In this document: one piece after another, positions 37,538 to 47,153 of the stretch | Layout: each line of letters starts with the position of its first letter | Position numbering within the stretch: position 1 is the stretch's first letter | Assembly (NCBI RefSeq): GCF_003390925.1 | Contig: NZ_QUBS01000024.1 | Span: forward strand, 1 to 64,000 | Direction: 5' to 3' | Length of the DNA stretch: 64,000 nucleotides | From: Trinickia diaoshuihuensis | GTDB lineage: Bacteria > Pseudomonadota > Gammaproteobacteria > Burkholderiales > Burkholderiaceae | Translations under genes and position numbers: made by a program | Notes under the pieces: generated by a model | What the model saw: only the letters and a program-made list of their open reading frames with translations | Told to the model about the DNA's origin: nothing | The model's database searches: none

Positions 37538-38185
37538 TTAGCCCTGCGGCGCCGTCGCCCGCAGGTAGATCTCGACGCGGCGGTTTTGCTCTCGGCCCGC
37601 CGCGGTGTTGTTGTCCCCGATCGGGTTGCTTGCGCCGAAACCTTGCGCGTCGAGGCGGCCGGGATTGACGCCGCGCTGCGTCAGATAAGTCGCGACGCTT
37701 TGCGCCCGATTCACGGATAACGTTTGATTATGCGAAGCGCTGCCCGTGCTGTCGGTATATCCGCGAATCTGTGCGATGACTTGCGGGTTTTGATTCATCT
37801 GCGTCGCCAGCTCGTTCAGCGTGGCGTACAACTGCGGGTTGATCTGGTAGCTGTCGGTGGCGAACGTCACGTTGCTCGGGATATTGAGCTTGAGCGAGCC
37901 GTCGGGCTGCTCGGTAATCTGCGTGCCGGTGCCCTTGGACGCGCCCGAAAGCTTGTTGTGAATGTTCTGCCAGTTGTAGCCCGTGACGCCGCCGGCCAAG
38001 GCGCCGACGCCGGCGCCGATCGCGGCACCCTTGCCGCCGCCGGCCAGCGCGCCGATCCCGGCGCCCAGCGCGGCGCCGATGCCGGTGCCCGTGGCCGTAT
38101 TGGTTTGCTGCTGCGTGGCGCAGCCGGCGAGAATCGAGCCGGCAACGGCCAAGACGGTGAGACGGGTGACGATTTTTGCGTTCAT
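37538..38185 (-). CDS. OmpA-family lipoprotein with glycine-zipper segment
   Basis: The protein has 215 residues. A lipoprotein signal peptide ends in the lipobox LAGC (Cys at about 22). Residues 33-70 are a glycine-zipper stretch (TGIGAALGAGIGALAGG, then GAAIGAGVGALAGGVTGY). The C-terminal OmpA/peptidoglycan-binding domain (about 105-210) has GYTDSTGSASHNQTLSVNRAQSVATYLTQRGV and GREQNRRVEIYL. It resembles YiaD-type proteins, which tie the outer membrane to peptidoglycan. The ribosome site GAGAGGAC precedes ATG. It is divergent from apbC across 298 bases. Confidence 0.92.
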   Translation of the reverse strand: MNAKIVTRLTVLAVAGSILAGCATQQQTNTATGTGIGAALGAGIGALAGGGKGAAIGAGVGALAGGVTGYNWQNIHNKLSGASKGTGTQITEQPDGSLKLNIPSNVTFATDSYQINPQLYATLNELATQMNQNPQVIAQIRGYTDSTGSASHNQTLSVNRAQSVATYLTQRGVNPGRLDAQGFGASNPIGDNNTAAGREQNRRVEIYLRATAPQG

Positions 38186-38483
38186 ATTGGTGTCCTCTCT
38201 CGAAACGGTCGCTCGCGCAATGCGGCGACAAAACCGGCCAGCGGAGGCAGTTGCTATGCCGCGGCGAGGCGCGCGCCTCCGCTAACCACTACAATAGTGC
38301 CTGTGAGCGCCGATGCGGCACTCTCTTTGCTTGCCGCTGGGCGAAGGTGCCCGTCGGCTCGGCGTTTGGCAATGGTACGCAACACTTTCTTTCACTTTTC
38401 CGCGGTTTGGCCATGCTTTTCGAGCGCGTCGCGCTTATCCGCGAGCATGGCGCCGCGTGCATTCCTCCCTCGGAGTCGAATCG

Positions 38484-39572
38484 ATGAGCATTGATCGGGC
38501 CTTGGTCGACGCCGCGCTCGCGGCCGTCACCGATCCCAACACGGGCAAGCCCGTAACAACCGGCAAGGGCGTGAAAAACGTCGCGATCGACGGCGCCGCG
38601 GTGAGCGTCGAAATCGTGCTCGGCTATCCCGCCAAGAGCCAGTTCGATACCGTTCGCTCGCTCGTCGAAGCGGCGCTCTCGAAGGTGCCCGGCGTCGAGC
38701 GCGCCGAGGTCGCCGTGTCGCAGTCGATCGTGGCGCACACCGTGCAGCCGGGCGTCAAACTGCTGCCCAACGTCAAGAATATCGTGGCGGTGGCCTCGGG
38801 CAAGGGCGGCGTCGGCAAGAGTACGACCGCGGTGAACCTCGCGCTCGCGCTCGCGAGCGAAGGCGCGGCCGTCGGCATTTTGGATGCCGATATCTACGGC
38901 CCGTCGCTGCCCATGATGCTCGGCATCGAAGGTCGGCCGGAATCGCCGGACGGCCAAACGATGAACCCGATGAAAGGCCACGGCGTCGAGGCCAACTCGA
39001 TCGGTTTTCTCGTCGACCAAGACAACCCGATGGTCTGGCGCGGCCCGATGGCCACCTCGGCGCTCGAGCAGTTGCTGCGGCAAACGCGCTGGGGCGAGCT
39101 CGATTACTTGATCGTCGACATGCCGCCCGGCACCGGCGATATCCAGCTCACGCTGGCGCAGCGCGTGCCGCTCACGGGCGCGGTCATCGTCACGACGCCG
39201 CAGGACATCGCGCTGATCGACGCCAAGAAGGGCCTCAAGATGTTCGAGAAGGTCGGGGTGCCGATTCTCGGTCTCGTCGAAAACATGAGCATCCATATCT
39301 GCTCGAACTGCGGGCACGCCGAGCACATCTTCGGCGCGGGCGGCGGCGAGCGGATGGCCAAGGAGTACGGCGCCGAGCTGCTCGGCAGCTTGCCGCTCGA
39401 TATCGCTATCCGCGAACAGGCGGACGGCGGGCACCCGAGCGTCGCGGCCGATCCGCACGGGGCGATCGCCGAGATGTACCGCGCGATCGCCCGCAAGGTG
39501 GCGATCCGCATCGCCGAGCGTGCCCGCGACATGAGCGCGAAGTTTCCGACCATCGTCGTGCAGGACACGTGA
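38484..39572 (+). CDS. apbC: Iron-sulfur carrier protein ApbC/Mrp
   Basis: This P-loop ATPase binds and transfers Fe-S clusters. The protein has 362 residues from ATG at 38484 (MSIDRALVDAAL), with an N-terminal MIP18-like domain (about 1-95), Walker A SGKGGVGKST, DADIYGPSLPMMLG and the cluster-binding ICSNCG (CxxC) near residue 270. The frame extends upstream to 38313 over a spacer that does not resemble the family. The upstream region is shared with the OmpA-like gene. Confidence 0.95.
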   Translation: MSIDRALVDAALAAVTDPNTGKPVTTGKGVKNVAIDGAAVSVEIVLGYPAKSQFDTVRSLVEAALSKVPGVERAEVAVSQSIVAHTVQPGVKLLPNVKNIVAVASGKGGVGKSTTAVNLALALASEGAAVGILDADIYGPSLPMMLGIEGRPESPDGQTMNPMKGHGVEANSIGFLVDQDNPMVWRGPMATSALEQLLRQTRWGELDYLIVDMPPGTGDIQLTLAQRVPLTGAVIVTTPQDIALIDAKKGLKMFEKVGVPILGLVENMSIHICSNCGHAEHIFGAGGGERMAKEYGAELLGSLPLDIAIREQADGGHPSVAADPHGAIAEMYRAIARKVAIRIAERARDMSAKFPTIVVQDT

Positions 39573-39741
39573 AAGCGCGTTCCCGCCCACGTTCGCGCGC
39601 GCGGCGCCCCGCGTCGCCGCCCGATCGCCACGGCGTACCGCCTAGATGGTGCTTGTGCGCCGCGCGTCGCGGTATCATGTCGCCTTCGCTTGAGTCCGGC
39701 TCGGCGGCGCGACTGGCGCCGCGCGCCGGCATGAGGATCGC

Positions 39742-40284
39742 ATGAGAGAAACAACCGGTTGGCGGTGCGCCGGCCGTCCGAGCATGGTCATCGCCGCGTT
39801 GGTGCTGGCGAGCACGGCGCTCGGCGGCTGTGCCGCCTTCTTCGGCCCCCACGAAAAACGCGCGGACGCGCAGGTATTGCCCACGGTCGGCAATACGGCG
39901 CGCGGCACCGTCACGTTCATCGAGCGCGCGGACGGCGTGCAGGTAACGTACAACCTCGTCGGTCTGCCGCCGAACAGCGACCATGCCTTGCAGGTGCATG
40001 AGCGCGGCGATTGCAACGCGGCCGACGGTTCGAGCGCGGGCGCCGTATTCGCGCCGGCGGCCGACCGCCTGAAAACCGGCGTTCGGCGCGCGGGGGATCT
40101 CGGCAACATTCATGCGGACGCCACGGGGGTCGCCGCGGGATTCGTGGTGGCTACCGAGGTCTCGCTCGACGGGGTGCGCTCGGTGATCGGCCGCTCGGTG
40201 CTCGTCGCCCGCGAACCGAGCGATCCGGAATTCCCCGATCGCGGCGTCGGAGCGGCGCTCGCGTGCGGCGTCATTCGGCAGTAA
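39742..40284 (+). CDS. Cu/Zn superoxide dismutase-like lipoprotein lacking most metal ligands
   Basis: The protein has 180 residues. The signal sequence ends in a lipobox-like LGGC (Cys about 30), so it is probably an outer-membrane or periplasmic lipoprotein. The SodC fold is clear: [44 protein letters not shown] and a C-terminal ACGVI. Against active SodC, the FHxHE copper pair reads LQVHE (first His is Gln), the bridging His in GPHFNP is Val in GAVFAP, HVGDL is RAGDL, and the last copper His is Ala (LVAREPSD). One copper His, the zinc Asp of GDL and both structural cysteines stay. Dismutase activity is therefore doubtful. Confidence 0.85.
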   Translation: MRETTGWRCAGRPSMVIAALVLASTALGGCAAFFGPHEKRADAQVLPTVGNTARGTVTFIERADGVQVTYNLVGLPPNSDHALQVHERGDCNAADGSSAGAVFAPAADRLKTGVRRAGDLGNIHADATGVAAGFVVATEVSLDGVRSVIGRSVLVAREPSDPEFPDRGVGAALACGVIRQ

Positions 40285-40307
40285 ATCCGCTTATTCAGCG
40301 TCTTTTT

Positions 40308-40877
40308 ATGACCATCAAATCCGACAAGTGGATTCGGCGCATGGCCGAACAGCACAATATGATCGAGCCGTTCGCGCCCGATCAAGTGCGTAGGGGCGAG
40401 GACGGGCGCAAGCTCGTGAGCTACGGGACGTCGAGCTACGGCTACGATATCCGTTGCGCCGACGAGTTCAAGATTTTCACGAACATCAATTCGACGATCG
40501 TCGACCCGAAGAACTTCGACGAAAAGTCGTTCGTCGACTTCAAAGGCGACGTTTGCATCATCCCGCCCAATTCGTTCGCGCTCGCGCGTACCGTCGAATA
40601 CTTCCGCATTCCGCGCAACGTGCTGACGGTCTGCTTGGGCAAGTCGACGTATGCGCGTTGCGGCATCATCGTGAACGTCACGCCGTTCGAGCCCGAATGG
40701 GAGGGCTACGTGACGCTCGAGTTTTCGAATACGACGCCGCTGCCGGCCAAGATCTACGCGAACGAAGGGGTGGCCCAAGTGCTGTTCTTCGAGAGCGACG
40801 AGGTGTGCGAGGTGTCGTACGCCGATCGCGGCGGGAAATACCAAGGGCAGCACGGCGTCACGCTGCCCAAGACGTAG
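40308..40877 (+). CDS. dcd: dCTP deaminase
   Basis: Dcd converts dCTP to dUTP, the main route to dTMP in many Gram-negatives. The protein has 189 residues. Family features include [63 protein letters not shown] and the C-terminal [14 protein letters not shown]. The start at ATG 40308 has no strong ribosome site and lies 23 bases after the SodC-like gene, so translation may depend on a shared message. Confidence 0.95.
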   Translation: MTIKSDKWIRRMAEQHNMIEPFAPDQVRRGEDGRKLVSYGTSSYGYDIRCADEFKIFTNINSTIVDPKNFDEKSFVDFKGDVCIIPPNSFALARTVEYFRIPRNVLTVCLGKSTYARCGIIVNVTPFEPEWEGYVTLEFSNTTPLPAKIYANEGVAQVLFFESDEVCEVSYADRGGKYQGQHGVTLPKT

Positions 40878-41019
40878 CGTTCGCCGCCGTCACATTCCGG
40901 ACGCGCAACGCGTAGAGACTCTAGGGTTCGACTGTGCGACCCTATGCACGGACAGCGGCCGCTGGCACGTGGGATGCGATTACCCCGTGCCCGCGGTCCT
41001 TGTTTTTGGAGATTCGTCC

Positions 41020-43299
41020 ATGAAGTTTCGTTTCCCCGTCGTCATCATCGACGAAGATTTTCGCTCCGAGAACATCTCGGGCTCGGGCATCCGCGCGCTC
41101 GCGGAAGCGATCGAAGGTGAGGGCGTGGAAGTGCTCGGCCTGACGAGCTACGGCGATCTGACTTCGTTCGCGCAGCAGTCGAGCCGCGCGTCATGCTTCA
41201 TATTGTCGCTGGACGACGACGAACTCATGCTCGGCGAAACGGGACCGGATGGGGAGCTTCCCGAGCTGGCCACGGCCATTCTCGAATTGCGCGCGTTCGT
41301 GACCGAGGTGCGCCGCCGCAACTCGGACATCCCGATCTTCCTATACGGCGAGACGCGCACGTCACGGCACCTTCCGAACGATATCCTGCGCGAGCTGCAC
41401 GGTTTCATCCACATGTTCGAGGACACGCCCGAATTCGTCGCGCGCCACATCGTGCGCGAGGCGAAGGTCTACCTCGATTCGCTCTCGCCCCCGTTCTTCA
41501 AGGAACTCGTCAAGTATGCCGACGAAGGTTCGTACTCGTGGCACTGCCCGGGGCACTCGGGCGGCGTCGCGTTCCTGAAGAGCCCGCTCGGCCAGATGTT
41601 CCACCAGTTCTTCGGCGAGAACATGCTGCGCGCGGACGTTTGCAACGCCGTCGACGAGTTGGGGCAATTGCTCGATCACATCGGCCCCGTGGCGGCGTCC
41701 GAGCGCAACGCCGCGCGCATCTTCAGCGCCGATCACCTGTTCTTCGTGACGAACGGCACTTCGACGTCGAACAAGATCGTCTGGCATGCGACCGTCGCGC
41801 CGGGCGATATCGTCGTCGTCGACCGCAATTGCCATAAGTCGATCCTGCACGCGATCACGATGACGGGCGCGATCCCGGTGTTTCTCACGCCGACGCGCAA
41901 CAACTTCGGCATCATCGGCCCGATTCCGCGCGACGAGTTCAAGCCCGAAAACATCCGCAAGAAGATCTTGGCGAACCCGTTCGCGCGCGAGGCGCTCGAA
42001 AAGAACCCGAATCTGAAGCCGCGCATTCTGACGATTACGCAGAGCACCTATGACGGCGTCGTCTATAACGTCGAGATGATCAAGGAGCTGCTCGGCGATT
42101 TCCTCGATACGCTGCACTTCGACGAAGCGTGGCTGCCGCACGCCGAATTTCATCCGTTCTACCAGGACATGCACGCGATCGGCGCCGGGCGTCCGCGCAC
42201 GGGCGCGCTCGTGTTCGCGACGCATTCGACGCACAAGCTGCTCGCGGGGATCTCGCAGGCCTCGCAAATCGTCGTGCAGGACTCCGAGCACGGCGTGTTC
42301 GACCGGCATCGCTTCAACGAAGCCTATCTGATGCACACGTCCACGAGTCCGCAGTACGCGATCATTGCCTCGTGCGACGTGGCCGCCGCGATGATGGAGC
42401 CGCCGGGCGGCACGGCGCTCGTCGAGGAATCGATCGCGGAGGCGCTCGATTTCCGCCGCGCGATGCGCAAGGTCGACGCCGAGTACGGCGACGATTGGTT
42501 CTTCCAGGTGTGGGGGCCCGAAGCGCTGGCCGACGAAGGCATCGGCTCGCGCGAGGATTGGATCTTGCATGCCGACGATCAATGGCACGGGTTCGGGCCG
42601 CTGGCCGACGGTTTCAACATGCTCGACCCGATCAAGGCCACGATCGTCACGCCTGGGCTCGACATGGCCGGCGACTTCGGCGAAACGGGTATTCCGGCTG
42701 CGATCGTCACGAAATACCTGGCCGAGCACGGCATCATCGTCGAAAAAACGGGGCTTTACTCGTTCTTCATCATGTTTACGATCGGCATTACCAAGGGCCG
42801 TTGGAACTCGATGGTGACCGAGCTGCAGCAGTTCAAGGACGATTACGATTCGAACCAGCCGCTCTGGCGCGTGCTGCCGGAGTTCGTCGCTCAACACCCG
42901 GCTTATGAGCGCATGGGCCTGCGCGACCTGTGCCAGGCGATCCATAGCGTCTATCGCGCGAACGACATCGCGCGCCTGACGACGGAGATGTATCTGTCGA
43001 ACATGGAGCCCGCGATGAAGCCGTCCGAGGCGTTCGCCAAGCTCGCGCACCGGGAAATCGATCGCGTGCCGATCGACGAACTCGAGGGGCGCGTGACGAG
43101 CATCTTGCTGACGCCGTATCCGCCGGGCATCCCGCTCTTGATTCCGGGTGAGCGCTTCAACAAGACGATCGTCAACTATCTGCGCTTCGCGCGCGAGTTC
43201 AACGAGCGCTTCCCGGGCTTCTCGACGGATATCCACGGCCTCGTCGCCGAGACGACGGCCGGGCGTACCGAATATTTCGTCGATTGCGTGCGCGGCTGA
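41020..43299 (+). CDS. PLP-dependent Arg/Lys/Orn decarboxylase (fold type I)
   Basis: The protein has 759 residues from ATG at 41020, with GGAG eight bases upstream. It has an N-terminal receiver-like wing domain (about 1-125), the PLP domain with the Schiff-base lysine in FATHSTHKLLAG, and a large C-terminal domain. Segments WHCPGHSGGVAFLKSPLGQMFHQFFGENMLRADV and FVTNGTSTSNKIVWHATVAPGDIVVVDRNCHKS are strongly conserved in the AdiA/CadA/SpeC family. The length and pattern fit an arginine or ornithine decarboxylase of Burkholderia; I cannot tell which amino acid is used. No antiporter gene is next to it, so it may be biosynthetic rather than an acid-resistance unit. Confidence 0.9.
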   Translation: MKFRFPVVIIDEDFRSENISGSGIRALAEAIEGEGVEVLGLTSYGDLTSFAQQSSRASCFILSLDDDELMLGETGPDGELPELATAILELRAFVTEVRRRNSDIPIFLYGETRTSRHLPNDILRELHGFIHMFEDTPEFVARHIVREAKVYLDSLSPPFFKELVKYADEGSYSWHCPGHSGGVAFLKSPLGQMFHQFFGENMLRADVCNAVDELGQLLDHIGPVAASERNAARIFSADHLFFVTNGTSTSNKIVWHATVAPGDIVVVDRNCHKSILHAITMTGAIPVFLTPTRNNFGIIGPIPRDEFKPENIRKKILANPFAREALEKNPNLKPRILTITQSTYDGVVYNVEMIKELLGDFLDTLHFDEAWLPHAEFHPFYQDMHAIGAGRPRTGALVFATHSTHKLLAGISQASQIVVQDSEHGVFDRHRFNEAYLMHTSTSPQYAIIASCDVAAAMMEPPGGTALVEESIAEALDFRRAMRKVDAEYGDDWFFQVWGPEALADEGIGSREDWILHADDQWHGFGPLADGFNMLDPIKATIVTPGLDMAGDFGETGIPAAIVTKYLAEHGIIVEKTGLYSFFIMFTIGITKGRWNSMVTELQQFKDDYDSNQPLWRVLPEFVAQHPAYERMGLRDLCQAIHSVYRANDIARLTTEMYLSNMEPAMKPSEAFAKLAHREIDRVPIDELEGRVTSILLTPYPPGIPLLIPGERFNKTIVNYLRFAREFNERFPGFSTDIHGLVAETTAGRTEYFVDCVRG

Positions 43300-43301
43300 C
43301 A

Positions 43302-44168
43302 ATGTCCAAGCGGAACCCTTCTCTCGGCGCGTTCTCGGCATCGGTCATGCGGTGCGCGCTGCTCGCGGCGCTCTCGATCGCGCCGTTGGCGGCCCGTGCG
43401 GAGGCGGCCCGCGCCGATCCCATCGATACGGCGATGCAAAACTGCTCGGCGCGCGCGGATCGCTCTTCCACACCGGGGCAAGTGCAGTGCATCGAGGCCG
43501 CCCGCGATGCGTGGCAGCAAGCGATCGATGGCGCGATGCGCGTCATCGCGGCCAATGCGCCCGACGATCAGAAGCGCGGATGGGCGCTCAGCCAGGAACG
43601 GTGGCTCGCCTGGCGCAAAGACGAGCAAGCGCTGTTGCGTGCGGTATTCGCCACGACGCGCGGCAGTTCGTACTCGATTACCGAGGCTAACGTGTTGCTT
43701 CAGTCGGTGCGCGATCGCGCCCTTGCGGTACGACACGCCGCCTCGCGCTTCGCTCCTGTCGCGCCCGCGGTGCGGGGAACGGCTGCGTCGGGCGCGCTAG
43801 CGCCCGGCAGCTCGTCGACGGCTACATCGGCGGCCGGCGCAAGCGCTGCCGCCGATGCGCCGGCCGTCGCGAGCCCAGCCGCGACGCGCGTTCAGAGCGA
43901 CGACGCCCGCGCGCACTATGCGCGCTTGCGTCCGTGCAATGCCGATGGCGCGTGCGAGCACGCCCAGTTCGATTTGCGGCGTTACGAGCGCACCTTGCGC
44001 GAGAAGCTGCCGGTGCGCGCGCGTTCGACGCTCGCGCGGGCGCAGCGGGCGTGGTCGTCGTATTTCGATGCCACGTCGCCGCTCGGCACCGAGGCCGAGC
44101 GCGCCGACTTGATCGGCGAGCGCGTGGCGACCATCAAGCGATTGTCCGAGACGGTGGGCGGCGATTAA
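43302..44168 (+). CDS. LprI-like (DUF1311) secreted protein, two domain copies
   Basis: The protein has 288 residues with a signal peptide over about 1-40 ([23 protein letters not shown]). Residues 45-125 resemble an LprI/DUF1311 domain: [51 protein letters not shown] second stretch (about 210-288) repeats the pattern: [44 protein letters not shown]. An Ala/Ser-rich linker joins them. LprI-type proteins include lysozyme inhibitors, but most are uncharacterised. It begins two bases after the decarboxylase stop. Its stop codon shares TTAA with the convergent argH stop. Confidence 0.75.
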   Translation: MSKRNPSLGAFSASVMRCALLAALSIAPLAARAEAARADPIDTAMQNCSARADRSSTPGQVQCIEAARDAWQQAIDGAMRVIAANAPDDQKRGWALSQERWLAWRKDEQALLRAVFATTRGSSYSITEANVLLQSVRDRALAVRHAASRFAPVAPAVRGTAASGALAPGSSSTATSAAGASAAADAPAVASPAATRVQSDDARAHYARLRPCNADGACEHAQFDLRRYERTLREKLPVRARSTLARAQRAWSSYFDATSPLGTEAERADLIGERVATIKRLSETVGGD

Positions 44169-45568
44169 AGCGTCTTGCGTGCTGCCTCGATGGCGGCGCG
44201 CACTTGCGCGGGAGCCGTGCCGCCCGGATGGTTGCGGCTGGCCACCGATCCTTCGAGCGTCAAATACCCGAACACGTCCTCGCCGATGAGGTGCGCCACG
44301 TTCGGCAACTGAGCGCGCATTTCGTCCAGCGTCAGATCGGCCAGATCGCAGCCGCGATCGACGCAAATGCGCACCGCGTGGGCCACGGCTTCATGCGCGT
44401 CGCGGAACGGCAGGCCCCGCTTGACGAGGTAGTCGGCCAGATCCGTCGCCGTCGAGAAACCTTGCAGCGCCGCGGCCCGCATGGACTCGGGTTTGACGGT
44501 GATGCCGGCGACCAGCTCGGCAAAGATGCGCAGCGTGTCGGCCACCGTATCGACCGTGTCGAACAGCGGCTCTTTGTCTTCCTGATTGTCCTTGTTGTAC
44601 GCGAGCGGCTGGCCCTTCATCAGCGTGAGCAAGGCCATCAGATGACCGTTCACGCGCCCCGTCTTGCCGCGCGCGAGCTCGGGGACGTCGGGGTTCTTCT
44701 TCTGCGGCATGATCGAGGAGCCCGTGCAGAAGCGATCGGCCAGATCGATGAAGCCCACGCGGGGGCTCATCCACAAAACGAGTTCTTCCGATAGACGCGA
44801 GACGTGCGTCATGACGAGCGCCGCCGCCGCCGTGAATTCGATCGCGAAATCGCGGTCGGATACGGCATCGAGCGAATTCGCGCAAATACCGTCGAAGCCG
44901 AGCGTTTTCGCGACGGCGTGCCGGTCGATCGGGTAGCTCGTGCCCGCGAGCGCCGCGGCGCCGAGCGGCAAGCGGTTCACGCGCGTGCGGCAATCGCGCA
45001 TGCGCTCGCTGTCGCGCCCGAACATTTCGACGTAGGCGAGCAAGTGATGGCCGAACGTCACGGGCTGCGCGACTTGCAAATGCGTGAAGCCCGGCATGAT
45101 CGTTTCGGCGTGCTGCTCGGCCAAGTCGACGAGTGCGGTGCGCAAATCCGTGAGCAGCGTGCCGATCCGGTCGATTTCGCCGCGCAGCCATAGGCGGATG
45201 TCGGTGGCCACTTGGTCGTTGCGGGAGCGGCCCGTGTGCAGGCGCTTGCCGGCATCGCCGATCAGCGCAGTGAGCCGGGCCTCGATGTTCAGGTGCACGT
45301 CTTCGAGGTCAAGCTGCCAGACGAATTCGCCGCGCTCGATTTCACTCTTGATTTGCGCCATGCCGCGCTCGATCGCCGCGAGATCGTCCGCGCCGATGAT
45401 TTTTTGCGCGGCCAACATCTTCGCGTGCGCGAGCGAGCCTTCGATGTCCACGAGGGCCATGCGCTTGTCGAAGAAGACCGACGACGTGTAGCGCTTGACG
45501 AGCTCCGACATCGGCTCGGAGAAGCGAGCCGACCAGGCTTCGCCTTTTTTGTGCAGTTGAGACGTCAT
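44165..45568 (-). CDS. argH: Argininosuccinate lyase
   Basis: ArgH releases arginine and fumarate from argininosuccinate, the last arginine step. The protein has 467 residues from ATG at 45568 ([24 protein letters not shown]). The fumarase-superfamily signature [12 protein letters not shown], with the catalytic serine, is near residue 285, and the [13 protein letters not shown] segment is typical. The longer frame upstream is shadow. It ends in a four-base overlap with the LprI-like gene on the other strand. Neighbouring PLP decarboxylase use of arginine or ornithine is a metabolic coincidence that could be tested. Confidence 0.96.
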   Translation of the reverse strand: MTSQLHKKGEAWSARFSEPMSELVKRYTSSVFFDKRMALVDIEGSLAHAKMLAAQKIIGADDLAAIERGMAQIKSEIERGEFVWQLDLEDVHLNIEARLTALIGDAGKRLHTGRSRNDQVATDIRLWLRGEIDRIGTLLTDLRTALVDLAEQHAETIMPGFTHLQVAQPVTFGHHLLAYVEMFGRDSERMRDCRTRVNRLPLGAAALAGTSYPIDRHAVAKTLGFDGICANSLDAVSDRDFAIEFTAAAALVMTHVSRLSEELVLWMSPRVGFIDLADRFCTGSSIMPQKKNPDVPELARGKTGRVNGHLMALLTLMKGQPLAYNKDNQEDKEPLFDTVDTVADTLRIFAELVAGITVKPESMRAAALQGFSTATDLADYLVKRGLPFRDAHEAVAHAVRICVDRGCDLADLTLDEMRAQLPNVAHLIGEDVFGYLTLEGSVASRNHPGGTAPAQVRAAIEAARKTL

Positions 45569-45664
45569 GATGATGGGCGGTGAAAAAATCAGCGGATGGG
45601 CGGTGGGCCGAAGCGGCGGATAAGCCCTCGATTTTATCACCGCCGCCCGCGCGGCCGGCCCGCT

Positions 45665-46492
45665 TCAGGCCGTGGCCATCAATGCGCCTTCGCAGAGCAC
45701 CGGGCCCGTGGGGCCGTCGGCGCGGCGCGAGCCGCCCATCGGCTCGACAGACACGGCCAGCTTCACGTAGGCGTTCATGCCGCGCACCTTCATGGCGACG
45801 ACTTCGCCGGCCGGCAACATGCCGAGCGAGACCATACGGCCGTCGCGCATCACGCCCCATAGCTGTTCGCTTTTGCCGGGCGGCGGCGCGTTGCCCCCCG
45901 TCATGCGATGCACGCTCGCCATCGCATTCTTGTCGTCCCACATGACGAAAGCCATCGTCGCGCTTTTCGGCTGATCGGGCGGCACGAGCGCCGCCACGTA
46001 GGCGACGCGTTCGATTTTCGCGCCGCTTTCCTGGGCCGTTTGCGCCGTCTGGGCCACCTGCTGGGCCGGCGAACCTTCCGGGGCCAACGGCCGTAGCGTC
46101 ACGGCGAGCGCGAGCGCCGCGGCGAGCGCCAGGCCCGTCGCGCCGATCGACCAGCCGCGCCAAAACGCGAGCGACTCGAACCAGCGTGCGCGCGCCGGGC
46201 GAATCGACGCGCGAGGATGCGCCGACGGCGCGGGCGCGGCCGCGCGGGCGGTGGCCTCGCTCAGACCGAGCCTGCGTTCCACGCCTTCCCATGCGCCGGC
46301 CGGCGGCGCCACGCTCGGCGCGAGTTCGCTCATCGCGCCGATACGCGCTTGCCAGCTTGCGGCCGCTTCGCCGATGCGCAGGTCTGCGCGGGCAAGCGCC
46401 TCGAAACGCTTACGCGCGCCGCCGCGCAACACGCCGAGCGCGTATTCGGCGGCGAGGCGGTCGATCAGTTCAGGATTCCGGTGCAAGTTCAT
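45665..46492 (-). CDS. Anti-sigma factor, RskA family
   Basis: The protein has 275 residues. An N-terminal cytoplasmic anti-sigma region starts MNLHRNPELIDRLAAEYALGVLRGGARKRFEALARADLRIGEAAASWQARI, which is the RskA-type pattern without a zinc-binding HxxxCxxC. One membrane helix follows (GWSIGATGLALAAALALAVTL, about 112-132). A periplasmic domain ends GPTGPVLCEGALMATA. Such proteins hold the paired ECF sigma factor at the membrane until released by proteolysis. It starts one base after the sigma factor stop. The signal is unknown. Confidence 0.9.
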   Translation of the reverse strand: MNLHRNPELIDRLAAEYALGVLRGGARKRFEALARADLRIGEAAASWQARIGAMSELAPSVAPPAGAWEGVERRLGLSEATARAAAPAPSAHPRASIRPARARWFESLAFWRGWSIGATGLALAAALALAVTLRPLAPEGSPAQQVAQTAQTAQESGAKIERVAYVAALVPPDQPKSATMAFVMWDDKNAMASVHRMTGGNAPPPGKSEQLWGVMRDGRMVSLGMLPAGEVVAMKVRGMNAYVKLAVSVEPMGGSRRADGPTGPVLCEGALMATA

Positions 46493-46493
46493 C

Positions 46494-47084
46494 TCACTTG
46501 CCCCCCATGCAAATCTTCAGTTTTTCGAGCCCCCGGCGGACCCACGACTTGACCGTGCCGAGCGGCACCGACAGTTGCTCGGCGATCTCGCTGTGGCTTT
46601 GATCGCGCAGGTAGGCCAGCGCGACCGCCTGGCGCTGGCTCGCATCGAGCCGCGACAGGCATACTGCCAATTGCTTCGCCTGTTCCGACAATAGCGCCGT
46701 ATCGGCCGGATCGCGCTCGTCGCCCGCGATGATTTCGTCGAGCGAATCGCTCCATTCGGTGACGAACGCGGTACCGTCGGACGCGACCGTTTTTTGCCGG
46801 CGCAGGCAGTCCAGCGCACGATTGCGCACGATGGCGGCCATCCACGTGAGCGGGGCCGCGAGCGCCTCGCGGTAATCGTCCGCGTGGCGCCAAATGCTGA
46901 CGAACGATTCTTGCAACGCTTCCTCGGCCCATTCGCGCTTCACCAATATACGGAGCGCGACGCCAAACAGTTTCGCGCCGGTGAGTTCATAGAGCGTGCG
47001 CAGCGCCTTGGCGTCTTGCGCCGCAACGCGTGCGAGCAGGGCCGCGAGAACGGGCGGCGTGGGTTCGTTCGGCAGTGTCGTCAT
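46494..47084 (-). CDS. ECF sigma factor paired with the RskA-type anti-sigma
   Basis: The protein has 196 residues. Region 2 is LRTLYELTGAKLFGVALRILVKREWAEEALQESFVSIWRHADDYREALAAPLTWMAAIVRNRALDCLRRQK. Region 4 is LDASQRQAVALAYLRDQSHSEIAEQLSVPLGTVKSWVRRGLEKLK. The pattern fits a SigK/RpoE-type ECF factor. It is followed after one base by its anti-sigma gene on the same strand, a typical unit. The regulon is unknown. This is the second ECF factor in the window; the first (22211-22795) has no such anti-sigma neighbour. Confidence 0.95.
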   Translation of the reverse strand: MTTLPNEPTPPVLAALLARVAAQDAKALRTLYELTGAKLFGVALRILVKREWAEEALQESFVSIWRHADDYREALAAPLTWMAAIVRNRALDCLRRQKTVASDGTAFVTEWSDSLDEIIAGDERDPADTALLSEQAKQLAVCLSRLDASQRQAVALAYLRDQSHSEIAEQLSVPLGTVKSWVRRGLEKLKICMGGK

Positions 47085-47153
47085 AGGGCGGCATGCGAGC
47101 CGTCATCGGTTTAGGGCGCTATCTTACCGCCTGTGCGCGGCCGTGCCGTTGGC

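Noticed and set aside
40922-40942. Hairpin AGGG-TTCGA-..-CGACCCT between dcd and the decarboxylase
   Set aside because: Short stem with a bulge and no T run; could be chance and was not called a terminator or tRNA.
41362-43341. 659-residue minus-strand open frame
   Set aside because: Exactly antisense to the decarboxylase gene, rich in Arg, Asp and Val; no domain pattern.
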